Shown here one piece after another: positions 41,920 to 51,334 of a DNA stretch of 64,000 nucleotides. The DNA is from Phaeobacter sp. 11ANDIMAR09 (GTDB lineage Bacteria > Pseudomonadota > Alphaproteobacteria > Rhodobacterales > Rhodobacteraceae). Both the position numbers and the translations under genes were made by a program. Under the pieces are notes generated by a model that saw only the letters and a program-made list of their open reading frames with translations, had not been told where the DNA came from and ran no database searches. The DNA is taken from assembly GCF_001294455.1 (NCBI RefSeq), contig NZ_LIKT01000014.1, positions 49,463-113,462 of the forward strand, given 5' to 3'. Each line of letters begins with the position of its first letter. Position 1 is the first letter of the stretch.

Positions 41920-42759
41920 ATGACAGTTGCGACTTCTCATATGACAGCTGACAGCGGGCCCTTGCGTCTGTTTTGGTGGAAGGCGGTGCCAAACTTTGGC
42001 GATCTGCTCTCTGCCTCTGTGGTTGGCTATCTGAGTGGTCGTGAGGTCGTTCATGCAGGGCCGACCAAGGCAGAGCTCTTTGCTATTGGCTCCATCCTGC
42101 AAATCGTTCGGCGCAACTATGCAGAGGTAAACCCCGGGGCGCAAAAGCCGGTGATTTGGGGGGCGGGCCTGCTTCACGCGGTTTCATCAGTTGGATTTTT
42201 ATCTAACGTAAACATTGCCTTGTTGCGTGGACCTGTTACGGCGAGCTTGCTCGGAATCAAAACGAATTGCTTTGGTGACCCCGGTCTTTTGGCCGCAGAG
42301 GTCTTTGCTGCCGCCGGGTCAAAAACGCATCGCTTTGGTCTGGTACCCCATCACAGCCAGATGGAGGAAGTGGAGATCAAGACCCTGGCGGAGAGCAGCG
42401 ACGACATCCTGCTGATTGACCCGCGCCAGGATCCGGAAACGGTCTGTCGGCAGATCAGTTCCTGCGGGCACATCTATGCGGCCTCGCTGCATGGGCTGGT
42501 GACCGCCGATGCCTATGGGGTTACGTCGACCTGGGTTTCGCCGGGCGATCAGGGGCATCTGAAGTATTACGATTACGCCGCCTCAATTGGGCGGCCACTT
42601 ATCTCGCCACTGGCCTGGGATCAGATCCCGGATCATGCGCGACACATCACTCAACCAGCAGAGCTGGACTATGGTGCGGGCATAGCGCGCGCCAGGGCCG
42701 ATCTGCGCAACAGTTTTCCCGCGCAGCTGCGCGCAGAACAGAACACAGGCGCCGCCTAA
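41920..42759 (+). CDS. Polysaccharide pyruvyl transferase family protein
   Basis: 279 residues. Resembles the CsaB/polysaccharide pyruvyl transferase fold: FWWKAVPNFGDLLSASVVGYLSGREV at the N-terminus, VIWGAGLLH, LLRGPVTASLLG, GDPGLLAAEVF, and the late HIYAASLHGLVTADAYGV motif. Such enzymes move pyruvate from PEP onto sugars. Most residues fit; the acceptor is unknown. Third of three genes inserted between sufB and sufC, 2 bases after ybjQ-type and 33 bases before sufC. Confidence 0.85.
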   Translation: MTVATSHMTADSGPLRLFWWKAVPNFGDLLSASVVGYLSGREVVHAGPTKAELFAIGSILQIVRRNYAEVNPGAQKPVIWGAGLLHAVSSVGFLSNVNIALLRGPVTASLLGIKTNCFGDPGLLAAEVFAAAGSKTHRFGLVPHHSQMEEVEIKTLAESSDDILLIDPRQDPETVCRQISSCGHIYAASLHGLVTADAYGVTSTWVSPGDQGHLKYYDYAASIGRPLISPLAWDQIPDHARHITQPAELDYGAGIARARADLRNSFPAQLRAEQNTGAA

Positions 42760-42792
42760 AGAGTGGGCCACAAGAAAAGAGACGAGGAAAAA

Positions 42793-43548
42793 ATGCTCGA
42801 AATCAAAAACCTGCACGTCAAACTTGAAGACGAGGACAAGCAGATCCTGAAAGGCCTGGACCTGACCGTAGAGGCCGGCAAGGTCCATGCCATCATGGGC
42901 CCCAATGGCTCGGGCAAGTCGACCCTGTCCTATGTGCTCTCTGGTCGCGATGGCTATGAGGTCACCGATGGCAGCGCCACGCTGGCAGGCGAAGACCTGC
43001 TGGAGCTGGAGCCCGAAGAGCGCGCAGCCTTGGGTGTTTTCCTGGCCTTCCAATACCCGGTTGAAATCCCCGGTGTAGGCAACATGACTTTCCTGCGTAC
43101 CGCCGTGAATTCCCAGCGCAAAGCACGTGGCGAAGAAGAGCTGTCGGCGGCGGACTTCCTGAAAACCATTCGCGCCAAGGCAAAAGAGCTGAAGATTGAC
43201 GCCGATATGCTGAAGCGTCCGGTGAATGTTGGCTTTTCGGGTGGTGAGAAAAAGCGCAACGAGATCCTGCAGATGGCGATGTTGGAGCCCAAGATGTGCA
43301 TCCTGGATGAAACCGATTCCGGCTTGGATGTGGACGCGATGAAACTTGTGGCCGAAGGCGTCAACGCGCTACGTGACGAGGGCCGTGGTTTTCTGGTGAT
43401 CACCCACTACCAGCGCTTGCTGGACCATATCAAACCCGATGTCGTGCATATTCTGGCCGGTGGCAAGATCGTCAAAACCGGCGGCCCCGAGCTGGCGCTG
43501 GAAGTTGAAAACAACGGCTATGCTGGTATCTTGGCGGAGGTCTCCTAA
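42793..43548 (+). CDS. sufC: Fe-S assembly ATPase SufC
   Basis: 251 residues, ABC-type ATPase of the SufBCD complex. Walker A is GPNGSGKST and the signature is GFSGGEKKRNEI. Walker B is CILDETDSGLDVDA, and the H-loop is in VITHYQRLL. The start is ATG 42793, preceded by GAGGAAAAA. The longer frame upstream starts in the gap after the pyruvyl-transferase gene and is not supported. sufD starts after a single base. Confidence 0.97.
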   Translation: MLEIKNLHVKLEDEDKQILKGLDLTVEAGKVHAIMGPNGSGKSTLSYVLSGRDGYEVTDGSATLAGEDLLELEPEERAALGVFLAFQYPVEIPGVGNMTFLRTAVNSQRKARGEEELSAADFLKTIRAKAKELKIDADMLKRPVNVGFSGGEKKRNEILQMAMLEPKMCILDETDSGLDVDAMKLVAEGVNALRDEGRGFLVITHYQRLLDHIKPDVVHILAGGKIVKTGGPELALEVENNGYAGILAEVS

Positions 43549-43549
43549 G

Positions 43550-44830
43550 ATGGCTCTTGCGGAAGCAAAACAAAGCGCCACCGAGGCGCGGCTGGCAGCC
43601 ATGAGCCTGCCTGAGGGGGGCTGCCTTGCCGCTGCGCGTCAGGCGGCGCTGTCGCGGGTGCAGACCCTGGGCCTGCCTGGACGGCGGGATGAGTATTGGA
43701 AATACACGCGTCCAGATAAGCTGACCTCCGCCGAGGTGAGCAAGGCCGCAGTTTTTGCCAGCGACGAAGAGCCAATGTTTTCCGAATTCGATCGCCTGAA
43801 GATCGTTTTTGTGGATGGGGTCTACAATGCCGAAGCCTCTGATGATCTGAGCCTGGAGGGGGTGCAGATTGATCGGATCGCTGACATCTGCTGTCAGGAT
43901 ATTCACTGGGCCAAAGATCTCTATGGCGTGCTTGAGGCGCGCGGTCAGTCTCCGGTTGCCCGACCCTTGGCGGCGTTGAACACTGCCTTTGCGCAGGATG
44001 GTGTTGCCATCCATGTGACGGGCAAACCGAGTAAGCCAATCAACCTAGTCTATGTGCATTCCGACGAAGCCTCAGACGCTATCCTGCATCACGTGATCCG
44101 CGTTGAAGCAGGCGCTGAGGCCACCATTCTGGAGAACGGCCCGGCGGCCTCGCGGTTTAACAAATGTATGGAAATCGACATTGCAGACACCGGCAAGCTG
44201 CATCTTGTCCGCGCCCAGGGGCGTGATCATGAACGTCGTGCGGCAACCCATTTGTTTGCGCGCCTTGGCAGCGAGTCTGTGTTCAAAAGCTTCACTCTCA
44301 CCGTGAATGGCATTTTGACCCGCAACGAGGCCGTGGTTGAGATCCTTGGCGGCGATGCCATTGCGCATATTGCTGGTGCCTGCGTTGGCGATGGCGAATT
44401 CCACCACGACGACACAGTCTTTATCACCCATGACGCCGTGAATTGCGAAAGCCGTCAGGTTTTCAAAAAAGTGCTGCGCAACGGGGCTACGGGCGTGTTT
44501 CAGGGTAAGATCCTGGTGAAAGAGGGCGCTCAGAAAACCGATGGCTATCAGATCAGCCAGTCGCTGCTTCTGGATGACGACAGCCAGTTCTTGGCCAAAC
44601 CTGAGTTGGAAATCTACGCGGATGACGTGATCTGCTCGCATGGCTCTACCACTGGCGCCATCGACGAAGAGGCGCTGTTTTACCTGCGTTCACGCGGGGT
44701 TCCAGCGCATGAGGCGACGGATCTGCTGACACTGGCCTTCCTGGCGGAAGCGGTTGAAGAGGTCGAAGACCAGTCGATTGCGGATGCAATTGTGGCCCGG
44801 CTCGAAGGCTGGCTGGCGCGGCGTCGCTAA
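43550..44830 (+). CDS. sufD: Fe-S assembly subunit SufD
   Basis: 426 residues, the SufB paralogue that pairs with it. N-terminal helical part with GLPGRRDEYWKYTRPDKL, a right-handed beta-helix core, and the conserved C-terminal block GVFQGKILVKEGAQKTDGYQISQSLLLDDDSQFLAKPELEIYADDVICSHGSTTGAIDEEALFYLRSRG. The conserved His and Cys of that block are present (here C-S-H-G). The start at 43550 follows sufC after a single base and leads directly into the YIP1 gene with no gap. Confidence 0.95.
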   Translation: MALAEAKQSATEARLAAMSLPEGGCLAAARQAALSRVQTLGLPGRRDEYWKYTRPDKLTSAEVSKAAVFASDEEPMFSEFDRLKIVFVDGVYNAEASDDLSLEGVQIDRIADICCQDIHWAKDLYGVLEARGQSPVARPLAALNTAFAQDGVAIHVTGKPSKPINLVYVHSDEASDAILHHVIRVEAGAEATILENGPAASRFNKCMEIDIADTGKLHLVRAQGRDHERRAATHLFARLGSESVFKSFTLTVNGILTRNEAVVEILGGDAIAHIAGACVGDGEFHHDDTVFITHDAVNCESRQVFKKVLRNGATGVFQGKILVKEGAQKTDGYQISQSLLLDDDSQFLAKPELEIYADDVICSHGSTTGAIDEEALFYLRSRGVPAHEATDLLTLAFLAEAVEEVEDQSIADAIVARLEGWLARRR

Positions 44831-45328
44831 ATGGCAGTTACCGGAGATATCCTGTCAACATATCGGGGGCCGCGCAGGGTGTTTGCGCGGCTTCTGAGCA
44901 TGGGCCCGCGCGAGGATCGGATGTTGGCAATCCTCATGGCCGGCTGCGCTTTGATGTTCGTCTCTCGGATGCCAAGCCTGGCGCGCGAGGCTCATCTGAC
45001 CGGGCAGGAACAGACAATGTTGCTTAGTAACGCATTGTTTGGCATCATTTTTGTAGCGCCACTTGCGCTTTATACCCTGGCACTGATCGCACATTTCCTT
45101 GCCCGTGGCCTGCGCGGCACTGGTGAAAGCCACGCGGCGCGTCTGGCTCTGTTCTGGAGCTTTTTGGCAGCCAGCCCACTGATGCTGCTCAATGGCTTGG
45201 TAGCGGGTATGATTGGTCCGGGAACCGAGCTTAACCTGATTGGCGGGCTGTGGTTTTCTGCCTTTTTGTGGTTTTGGATTTCGGGGATGTATCAGGGGTA
45301 TTGGGCTGGGGCCCAGGTGAAGTCATGA
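44831..45328 (+). CDS. YIP1 family membrane protein, first of two
   Basis: 165 residues, about four hydrophobic segments: LAILMAGCALMFV, LSNALFGIIFVAPLALYTLALIAHFL, ALFWSFLAASPLMLLNGLVAGMI and LIGGLWFSAFLWFWIS. Starts at the base after the sufD stop and overlaps the next YIP1 gene by 4 bases, so it belongs to the operon. YIP1-family proteins are inner-membrane proteins of unknown role in bacteria. The family call is by general pattern and moderate in confidence. Confidence 0.7.
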   Translation: MAVTGDILSTYRGPRRVFARLLSMGPREDRMLAILMAGCALMFVSRMPSLAREAHLTGQEQTMLLSNALFGIIFVAPLALYTLALIAHFLARGLRGTGESHAARLALFWSFLAASPLMLLNGLVAGMIGPGTELNLIGGLWFSAFLWFWISGMYQGYWAGAQVKS

Positions 45329-45909
45329 AGGCGCTGCTGTCCTTTGTCCTTCTGACACTGCGCCAACCCGGCGTTGCAGCGCGCAGCATTTTGCTGCGTC
45401 AGTTTCCAAATGAAGCCATTTGGACAGGTCTGTTCCTAGCCGTCATCCTGAACGCGTTGTTGTTTGGGGTTTTGGAATTGTTCATTCCTGATTCTGGTGA
45501 GCTGGCCATGTTTGATATGTCCTCGGAGTCTCCGGGGCTGTCGATGATGATCTCTGCGGTTAGAAGCGTGCTCTTTGCTGGTTTGCTAACCTTCGGAGGG
45601 CGTTGGCTGGGGGGATCAGGTCAATTCATGCCAATTCTGTCGCTCTTGGTTTGGGATCAGCTGCTGCAGCTGGTCTGTATGTCCATCGGCATTGCGGTTC
45701 TGTTGATCTCGCCGCAGCTGGGCAGCATGGTGTTTCTGGTGATCGGCCTTGTGCTGCTCTTTGTCCTGCTAAACTTTGTGAATGAAGCGCATGGGTTTGC
45801 CTCACTTTGGCGTGCCTTTGCCGTGGTTCTAATGGCCTCGATCGTGATGGTCTTTGCCATGATCCTTATCGTCAGGCTGCTTGGGCCTGCCAACCTTGGA
45901 CTGCTGTAA
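45325..45909 (+). CDS. YIP1 family membrane protein, second of two
   Basis: 194 residues. N-terminal amphipathic segment MKALLSFVLLTLRQPGVAARSILLRQF, then TGLFLAVILNALLFGVLEL, SMMISAVRSVLFAGLLTFGGRWLGG, LLVWDQLLQLVCMSIGIAVLLIS and FLVIGLVLLFVLLNFV plus a last helix, about five in all. ATGA overlap with the preceding gene. SufS begins 1 base after its stop. Probably a partner of the first YIP1 protein. No link to Fe-S biology is known to me. Confidence 0.7.
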   Translation: MKALLSFVLLTLRQPGVAARSILLRQFPNEAIWTGLFLAVILNALLFGVLELFIPDSGELAMFDMSSESPGLSMMISAVRSVLFAGLLTFGGRWLGGSGQFMPILSLLVWDQLLQLVCMSIGIAVLLISPQLGSMVFLVIGLVLLFVLLNFVNEAHGFASLWRAFAVVLMASIVMVFAMILIVRLLGPANLGLL

Positions 45910-45910
45910 A

Positions 45911-47131
45911 ATGTATGACGTAGAAAAAATCCGCAGCGATTTCCCCATTTTGTCCCGGCAGGTCAATGGCAAGCCGCTGACCTATCTGGACAATGGGGCT
46001 TCGGCGCAGAAACCACAGGTGGTGATTGATGCGATCAATCAGGCGTACTCGCAGGAGTATTCCAATGTCCACAGGGGCTTGCACTACCTTTCCAATCTGG
46101 CGACCGAGAAATACGAAGGCGTGCGCGGCATTATTGCCAAGTTCCTGAACGCGGCGAACGAAGACAGTATCATCCTGAACTCCGGCACCACTGAGGGCAT
46201 CAATATGGTGGCCTATGGCTGGGCCATGCCACGGCTTCAGGCCGGGGATGAGATCCTGTTGTCGGTGATGGAACACCACGCCAATATCGTCCCCTGGCAT
46301 TTTCTGCGGGAACGTCAGGGTGTGGTGATTAAATGGGTGGACACTGCGGCGGATGGAAGCCTCGATCCGCAGGCGGTTCTGGACGCCATCACATCCAAGA
46401 CCAAGCTCATTGCCATGACCCATTGTTCCAATGTCCTGGGCACCGTTGTTGATATCAAAACCATCACCGTAGGCGCCCATGCCCGGGGTGTGCCGGTGCT
46501 GGTCGATGGGTCACAAAGCGCGGTTCACATGCCGGTGGATGTTCAGGATCTGGGATGCGATTTCTTCGCCATCACGGGGCATAAACTCTACGGGCCTTCG
46601 GGTTCTGGTGCGATCTACGTGCACCCCGACCGGATGGCAGAGATGCGCCCCTTCATGGGGGGGGGTGACATGATCCGCGAGGTTTCCAAAGAGGCGGTGA
46701 TCTATAATGATCCGCCAATGATGTTTGAGGCCGGCACGCCGGGCATCGTGCAAACCATCGGCTTTGGTGTAGCGCTGGAGTATATGATGGAGCTCGGCAT
46801 GGACAGCATTGCCGCCCACGAAGCAGAGCTGCGCGACTATGCCATGGCCCGTCTGACCGGGTTGAACTGGATCAATGTTCAGGGGCAAGCTTCAGGGAAG
46901 GCCGCAATTTTCAGCTTTACTATGGAAGGCGCGGCCCATGCCCATGATATCTCTACGATCCTAGACAAAAAGGGCGTCGCGGTGCGGGCGGGTCATCACT
47001 GCGCCGGGCCTTTGATGGATCACCTGGGGGTTTCGGCCACCTGTCGCGCGTCATTTGGGGCCTATAATACCAAGGCGGAGGTCGACACACTGATTGACGC
47101 GCTTGAACTGGCCCATGAGCTTTTTGCCTGA
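45911..47131 (+). CDS. sufS: Cysteine desulfurase SufS
   Basis: 406 residues, type II desulfurase. N-terminal VEKIRSDFPILSRQVNGKPLTYLDNGASAQKP, PLP lysine in ITGHKLYGPSGSGA, and the catalytic Cys in VRAGHHCAGPLMDHLGV. Normally paired with SufE or SufU as sulfur acceptor; neither is in this window. The ATG at 45911 lies 1 base after the YIP1 stop. Last gene of the operon, followed by a strong terminator. Confidence 0.96.
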   Translation: MYDVEKIRSDFPILSRQVNGKPLTYLDNGASAQKPQVVIDAINQAYSQEYSNVHRGLHYLSNLATEKYEGVRGIIAKFLNAANEDSIILNSGTTEGINMVAYGWAMPRLQAGDEILLSVMEHHANIVPWHFLRERQGVVIKWVDTAADGSLDPQAVLDAITSKTKLIAMTHCSNVLGTVVDIKTITVGAHARGVPVLVDGSQSAVHMPVDVQDLGCDFFAITGHKLYGPSGSGAIYVHPDRMAEMRPFMGGGDMIREVSKEAVIYNDPPMMFEAGTPGIVQTIGFGVALEYMMELGMDSIAAHEAELRDYAMARLTGLNWINVQGQASGKAAIFSFTMEGAAHAHDISTILDKKGVAVRAGHHCAGPLMDHLGVSATCRASFGAYNTKAEVDTLIDALELAHELFA

Positions 47132-47163
47132 ATCAAGGGCGAAAAGAGAGATGTGAAAGAAAG

Positions 47164-47192
47164 AGGGGCGACGCTTTTGCGTCGCCCTTTCT
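47164..47192 (+). terminator. Terminator of the iscR-suf operon
   Basis: GGGCGACGC (47166-47174) pairs perfectly with GCGTCGCCC (47179-47187), TTTT loop, followed by TTTC. Confidence 0.85.
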
Positions 47193-47197
47193 GTATG

Positions 47198-48754
47198 TTA
47201 CGCGTCGAGATGAATGTTGAAGCGCCGACGAATTTCCGCGTCCAAGGCCGGGTCAAACCGTGCGGCAGAGCGCTCTGACAAGATCTGCTCCTTGCGCGCG
47301 GTTGCTTTTTCCAACAGGTCAGGCTTGCCCAATTCTGCCCATTCTTTGGGCGAGGTGCGATCCCCGAGCGAAGGGTAGACATAGTCCACCTGCATTCGAT
47401 CCAGGGTCTGACTGGTGCCCAGGTAATGGCCGGGGCCACCCATACAGACCGAGGCGATCTGATCCAGAGCCAGGGTCTCGTCATTCACCTCGATCCCGCG
47501 CACACAGCGCAGCGCCTGGCCGATAATGTCGTCTCCCAAGATGAGGGATTCATGACAGAACCCCAAGAGCGAGGCATGCATGCCTGCAGATTCATAGACC
47601 ATATTGAGCCCGGACAGGCCGGCCATGACATTAGAGCACATCTGCTCCCAGCCAGCCTGCATGTCCGGCATTTTGGAATCGCTGGCCCCTGCAGCCGCTC
47701 CCCCGGGGATGCCATAGAACTTATGCATCTGGGCGCAGCCTGCCGTCAGCAGGGCCTGCTCGCCCGAGCCCATGGTCATCGCACCAGTACGCAGATCCAG
47801 ACCAAAGGGCCAGGTGCCGATAATCGCAGGCGCGCCGGGTTTCACGGCGTTTACATAGACCAGCCCGGCCAGACATTCCGCCACCGCCTGGGTGATGGCG
47901 CCTGCAATGGTCGAAGGCGCCGTGGCTCCTGCCATGCCCGCAGACAAGAGCAGTACTGGCATACCTGCCTCGATACAGCGCTCCATGACTTCGCAGCTCT
48001 CGGTGGCGAATTTCATCGGCGGCACCACAAAGCAATTGGAGTTGGAGACAAAAGGGCGCTCGCGCCATTTGTCTTCGCCGCCTGCAATCATATGCAACAT
48101 CTCCACAGCCGGGGCGACAAAATCGGGCTCGGAGAAGGAGACACCGATATGTTTTGTCGTGCCGGCGGTGGTGGCATAGATCGAGTTCAGATCCATTTCC
48201 ATGTTGTCAGGGATGTCACGGCACACCATAGGGCGTTGGCAGAAATGAATATTGTCCAGCTTGTCACAGATGCGCGCGGCGTCATGAAGATCCTGTACTG
48301 TGGAGTCGCGGTAGTTGCGCCCAGCCACATCCACCATGTGCACCGCAGCGCCTGCGGTGCCATAGTGGACCCGATTGCCAGAGAGCTCCAGATCGTGGCG
48401 CCCATCGCGGCTGCACAGCGTCACAGACCGATTGGCCTTTGACAGCATGTCTTCGACCAGGGCGCGGGGAAAGCGAATCCGCCCGTCATCTCCCTGGATA
48501 CAGCCCGCATTGGTCAGATATTCGACACCGCTGGGGGGCGCATCTGCCAGGCCAATGGTTTCAAGCGCATCCAATGCTGCACGATGGATGCGCTCCATGC
48601 CCTCTTGGGTCAGTGGTCTAAGACCCCCCCCCTCCATACCGGGGCGTACGGGGCGCATATGGTCCGGAAGGGCACTGGCACGGGCGCTGCGACGCGCGGC
48701 GCGGCCGCCACTACGAGAGGATGCACGGCTGGGAGTGCCGGATTGATCGGTCAT
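47198..48754 (-). CDS. MttB-family (trimethylamine methyltransferase superfamily) protein, non-pyrrolysine
   Basis: 518 residues, one open frame with no in-frame amber codon. So it belongs to the non-pyrrolysine branch (as MtgB, glycine betaine:corrinoid methyltransferase) rather than true MttB. Landmarks are GMERIHRAALDALETIGLADAP, the MVDVAGRNYRDSTVQDLHDAAR region, ASDSKMPDMQAGWEQM near where MttB has pyrrolysine, and MGGPGHYLGTSQTLDRMQVDYVYP at the end. The N-terminus (about 1-35) is rich in Arg and Ser. ATG 48754 has AGGAT upstream. The methyl donor (a betaine or methylated amine) is not predictable. A corrinoid protein and methyl-THF transferase are not in this window. Confidence 0.86.
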   Translation of the reverse strand: MTDQSGTPSRASSRSGGRAARRSARASALPDHMRPVRPGMEGGGLRPLTQEGMERIHRAALDALETIGLADAPPSGVEYLTNAGCIQGDDGRIRFPRALVEDMLSKANRSVTLCSRDGRHDLELSGNRVHYGTAGAAVHMVDVAGRNYRDSTVQDLHDAARICDKLDNIHFCQRPMVCRDIPDNMEMDLNSIYATTAGTTKHIGVSFSEPDFVAPAVEMLHMIAGGEDKWRERPFVSNSNCFVVPPMKFATESCEVMERCIEAGMPVLLLSAGMAGATAPSTIAGAITQAVAECLAGLVYVNAVKPGAPAIIGTWPFGLDLRTGAMTMGSGEQALLTAGCAQMHKFYGIPGGAAAGASDSKMPDMQAGWEQMCSNVMAGLSGLNMVYESAGMHASLLGFCHESLILGDDIIGQALRCVRGIEVNDETLALDQIASVCMGGPGHYLGTSQTLDRMQVDYVYPSLGDRTSPKEWAELGKPDLLEKATARKEQILSERSAARFDPALDAEIRRRFNIHLDA

Positions 48755-49209
48755 GATTTTGATCCTAGATGCGGGGGAATTACTGCTGTTTCAAAGAGTT
48801 AAGAACAACATCTTTCCTGGTCGCCCGCGGGCGGCACGACCTCTGGTGGCACCAATGGTGCGCCAAACCAGATTAACTACACAGCGTTCCGCCAGCATAT
48901 TGGATCCTTTTACGTCTGCCCTCAGCCTTGGCGGATTTGGCGACCGATTCTAGCGTGTTTGCGACCAAAGTGAAAAAAGCGACTTCTTTTTCACACCTTT
49001 GAAGCTTGCCAAGAGGCGGCTGCGACCGGCTTTGGTACCGGCTTTCAGAAAAATTTAATCTAGCTTCAAGAGGGGAAAAGAAAGAATGGCTTTCTGCGTT
49101 TTTGTGCGGGTTCAAACCGGAAATTGGAACCGCTCGTTAAGGTATTTCCGCGACACTGAGAGCTCAGGAAAAGCCGCGCCTTGAAGGGCGCCAAAATGGG
49201 CAAGAAATC
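48755..49209. other. 455-base intergenic region with no gene recognised
   Basis: Divergent upstream region of the MttB-family gene (minus) and the barrel-like gene (plus). Only short frames without motif or ribosome-binding site are present. The promoters of both genes must be here but I cannot place them with confidence. Confidence 0.6.
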
Positions 49210-49734
49210 ATGCCAGCTGTTCAGCTAAAGAGAAAACCATTCGCCCTGTGGCTCGCCATGGCTGCTGTGACGGTGACCGCTGTGCCTGCGGTGTCGGGGG
49301 ATTGGAAATCCACCTATTTTTCCTCTGATCGCCAGGATGAGACCAGCCGCTTGAGTGCCTCTTCTTTGCATCCCCTGGGAACACTGTCCTTTTCCGCCAA
49401 CCGGGACTACGGGCGGCTTGTCTTGGGCGGGAGCTATAGCCGAGGCAACGCACCTGCATACCCGGGTCTTGGCCGTACCGTGGGGGAGGAACAGTTCAGC
49501 CTGCGCGCGGGGTACGATTTTGGGAACAGTCTGGGCTATGTTTCGCTTGGACGTCAGCAGAGCCGGGGCCAGTTTGTGGAAAACGAGTCCGAAGTCCTGG
49601 GCATAGGTATGCGCGTTTCGCTAAACCGGGCGCTGCAGTTAACTGGTGAATATCTGCATCACCGAACACCGGCCGAAGCGCCAACGGGGCTCTCTGCCAG
49701 CCGTTTGACGATCGGCGCGGCCTTTCGTTTCTAG
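49210..49734 (+). CDS. Small exported protein, probable beta-barrel
   Basis: 174 residues. Signal peptide about 1-30 (LAMAAVTVTAVPAVSGD). The mature part has repeated alternating polar/aromatic strands such as LGTLSFSANRDYGRLVLGGSYSRG, FSLRAGYDFGNSLGYVSLGRQQ, LGIGMRVSLNRALQLTGEYLHH and LTIGAAFRF, and it ends with a C-terminal Phe. These are hallmarks of an outer-membrane barrel of about 8 strands. No family recognised, function unknown. It stands alone. Confidence 0.68.
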   Translation: MPAVQLKRKPFALWLAMAAVTVTAVPAVSGDWKSTYFSSDRQDETSRLSASSLHPLGTLSFSANRDYGRLVLGGSYSRGNAPAYPGLGRTVGEEQFSLRAGYDFGNSLGYVSLGRQQSRGQFVENESEVLGIGMRVSLNRALQLTGEYLHHRTPAEAPTGLSASRLTIGAAFRF

Positions 49735-49924
49735 ACAAGGCCCTTGGCGCACCAAAAAAGAAATGCTAGGTCATGCAAATGACCAAAACCTGCGCTCTCA
49801 TTATTTGCTGCATTTCCTGCTGAAATTCTCAGCGGGCTGGTTTCTGTCGTTTTCTTCTCCTTGACAAGTTGCTAAGCCCGCGCTGCGCGCCTGCACATAT
49901 GTGTCCGTCCAAGGAGCTGTCTTG

Positions 49925-51334
49925 ATGACCTCGACCACCGTGATCAAACTGTACAATACCAAGACCCGCAAAAAGTCGGAATTCACCCCGATTGATGCTC
50001 TGAACGTGCGGATGTATCTCTGCGGTCCGACGGTCTATGACCGGGCGCATCTGGGCAATGCCCGGCCTGTGGTGGTGTTTGACGTGCTCTACCGGCTGTT
50101 GCAGGTGGTCTATGGTCGCGATCATGTCACCTATGTGCGCAATTTCACCGATGTCGATGACAAGATCAATGCAACGGCCCTGGCCCGCAAGGAAGCAGGC
50201 GCTGCGGGCACGTTGGAAGAATTGGTGGCAGAGCGCACCGAGGAAACCATTGGCTGGTACCTGAGTGATATGGGCAAGCTGGGCGCGCTCGAACCCGATC
50301 ACATGCCTCGGGCGACCCAGTATATCACCCAGATGGTCACGATGATCGAGGATCTGATCGCCAAGGGTCATGCCTATGCCGATGGATCAGGCCATGTGCT
50401 GTTTTCGGTTAAAAGCTATGATGATTATGGCCAGCTCTCTGGCCGTTCGGTTGACGACATGATCGCCGGAGCACGGGTTGAGGTGGCGGACAACAAACGC
50501 GATCCGATGGATTTTGTACTGTGGAAGCCCTCGACAGATGACCTGCCGGGCTGGGACAGCCCCTGGGGCCGTGGCCGTCCAGGCTGGCATATTGAATGCT
50601 CTGCCATGTCTGAAGATCTGCTTGGGGCGAGTTTTGACATTCACGCCGGCGGGAATGATCTGATGTTTCCGCATCATGAGAACGAAATCGCGCAAAGCTG
50701 CTGCGCAAATGGCCCTGATAGCTTTGCACGATACTGGCTGCACAACGAGATGCTGCAGGTCGAGGGTAAGAAGATGTCCAAGAGCCTTGGCAATTTCTTT
50801 ACAGTGCATGACCTGCTGGATCAGGGGATCTCGGGTGAGGTGATCCGCTTTGTGTTCTTGCAAACGCACTACCGCAAACCGATGGACTGGACCGAGAAAA
50901 AAGCAGGAGAAGCCGAAGCGACGCTGCGCAAGTGGCGGGCGCTGACAGCGGGCATCGAACCCGCCGCCACCGCTGCTGCCGCGGTTCTTGAAGCACTGGC
51001 AGATGATCTCAATACTGCTGGAGCTATTGCAGAGATGCACAAACTGGCCGCTGCGGGAGATGCCGCTGGTCTGCTGGCTTCGGCGCAGCTGATGGGGCTC
51101 TTGACCCCCGAGATGGGCGATTGGGCACAACAGCCCGACCTGGATCTATCGGGCTATGCGGCGCAACTTCTGGGCGCGCGTGAAGCCGCCATGGAAACCA
51201 AGAATTTCGCAGAGGTTGATCGATTGAAAGCGGCCTTTATTGACGCGGGCCTGGAAGTGCGGATGAGCAAGGCCGGTGTCGAGCTGGTGCCAGGGTCTGG
51301 GTTTGATGCCGCAAAACTGGAGGGGCTGGGATGA
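49925..51334 (+). CDS. cysS: Cysteine-tRNA ligase
   Basis: 469 residues, class I synthetase. Signatures are [18 protein letters not shown] (HIGH-type HLGN, first zinc Cys), [25 protein letters not shown] (zinc ligands) and KMSKSLGNF (KMSKS). The start at 49925 follows AAGGAG with an 8-base spacer; eight upstream codons lack support. It overlaps cimA by 4 bases, so the two are translated from one message. Confidence 0.97.
   Translation: MTSTTVIKLYNTKTRKKSEFTPIDALNVRMYLCGPTVYDRAHLGNARPVVVFDVLYRLLQVVYGRDHVTYVRNFTDVDDKINATALARKEAGAAGTLEELVAERTEETIGWYLSDMGKLGALEPDHMPRATQYITQMVTMIEDLIAKGHAYADGSGHVLFSVKSYDDYGQLSGRSVDDMIAGARVEVADNKRDPMDFVLWKPSTDDLPGWDSPWGRGRPGWHIECSAMSEDLLGASFDIHAGGNDLMFPHHENEIAQSCCANGPDSFARYWLHNEMLQVEGKKMSKSLGNFFTVHDLLDQGISGEVIRFVFLQTHYRKPMDWTEKKAGEAEATLRKWRALTAGIEPAATAAAAVLEALADDLNTAGAIAEMHKLAAAGDAAGLLASAQLMGLLTPEMGDWAQQPDLDLSGYAAQLLGAREAAMETKNFAEVDRLKAAFIDAGLEVRMSKAGVELVPGSGFDAAKLEGLG

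Noticed and set aside
47198..48754. Pyrrolysine-containing MttB
   Set aside because: The frame runs through with no internal amber codon; it is the non-pyrrolysine branch.
48873..49115. 80-residue frame on the minus strand in the gap before the barrel gene
   Set aside because: No ribosome-binding site, no recognisable motif and no operon packing.
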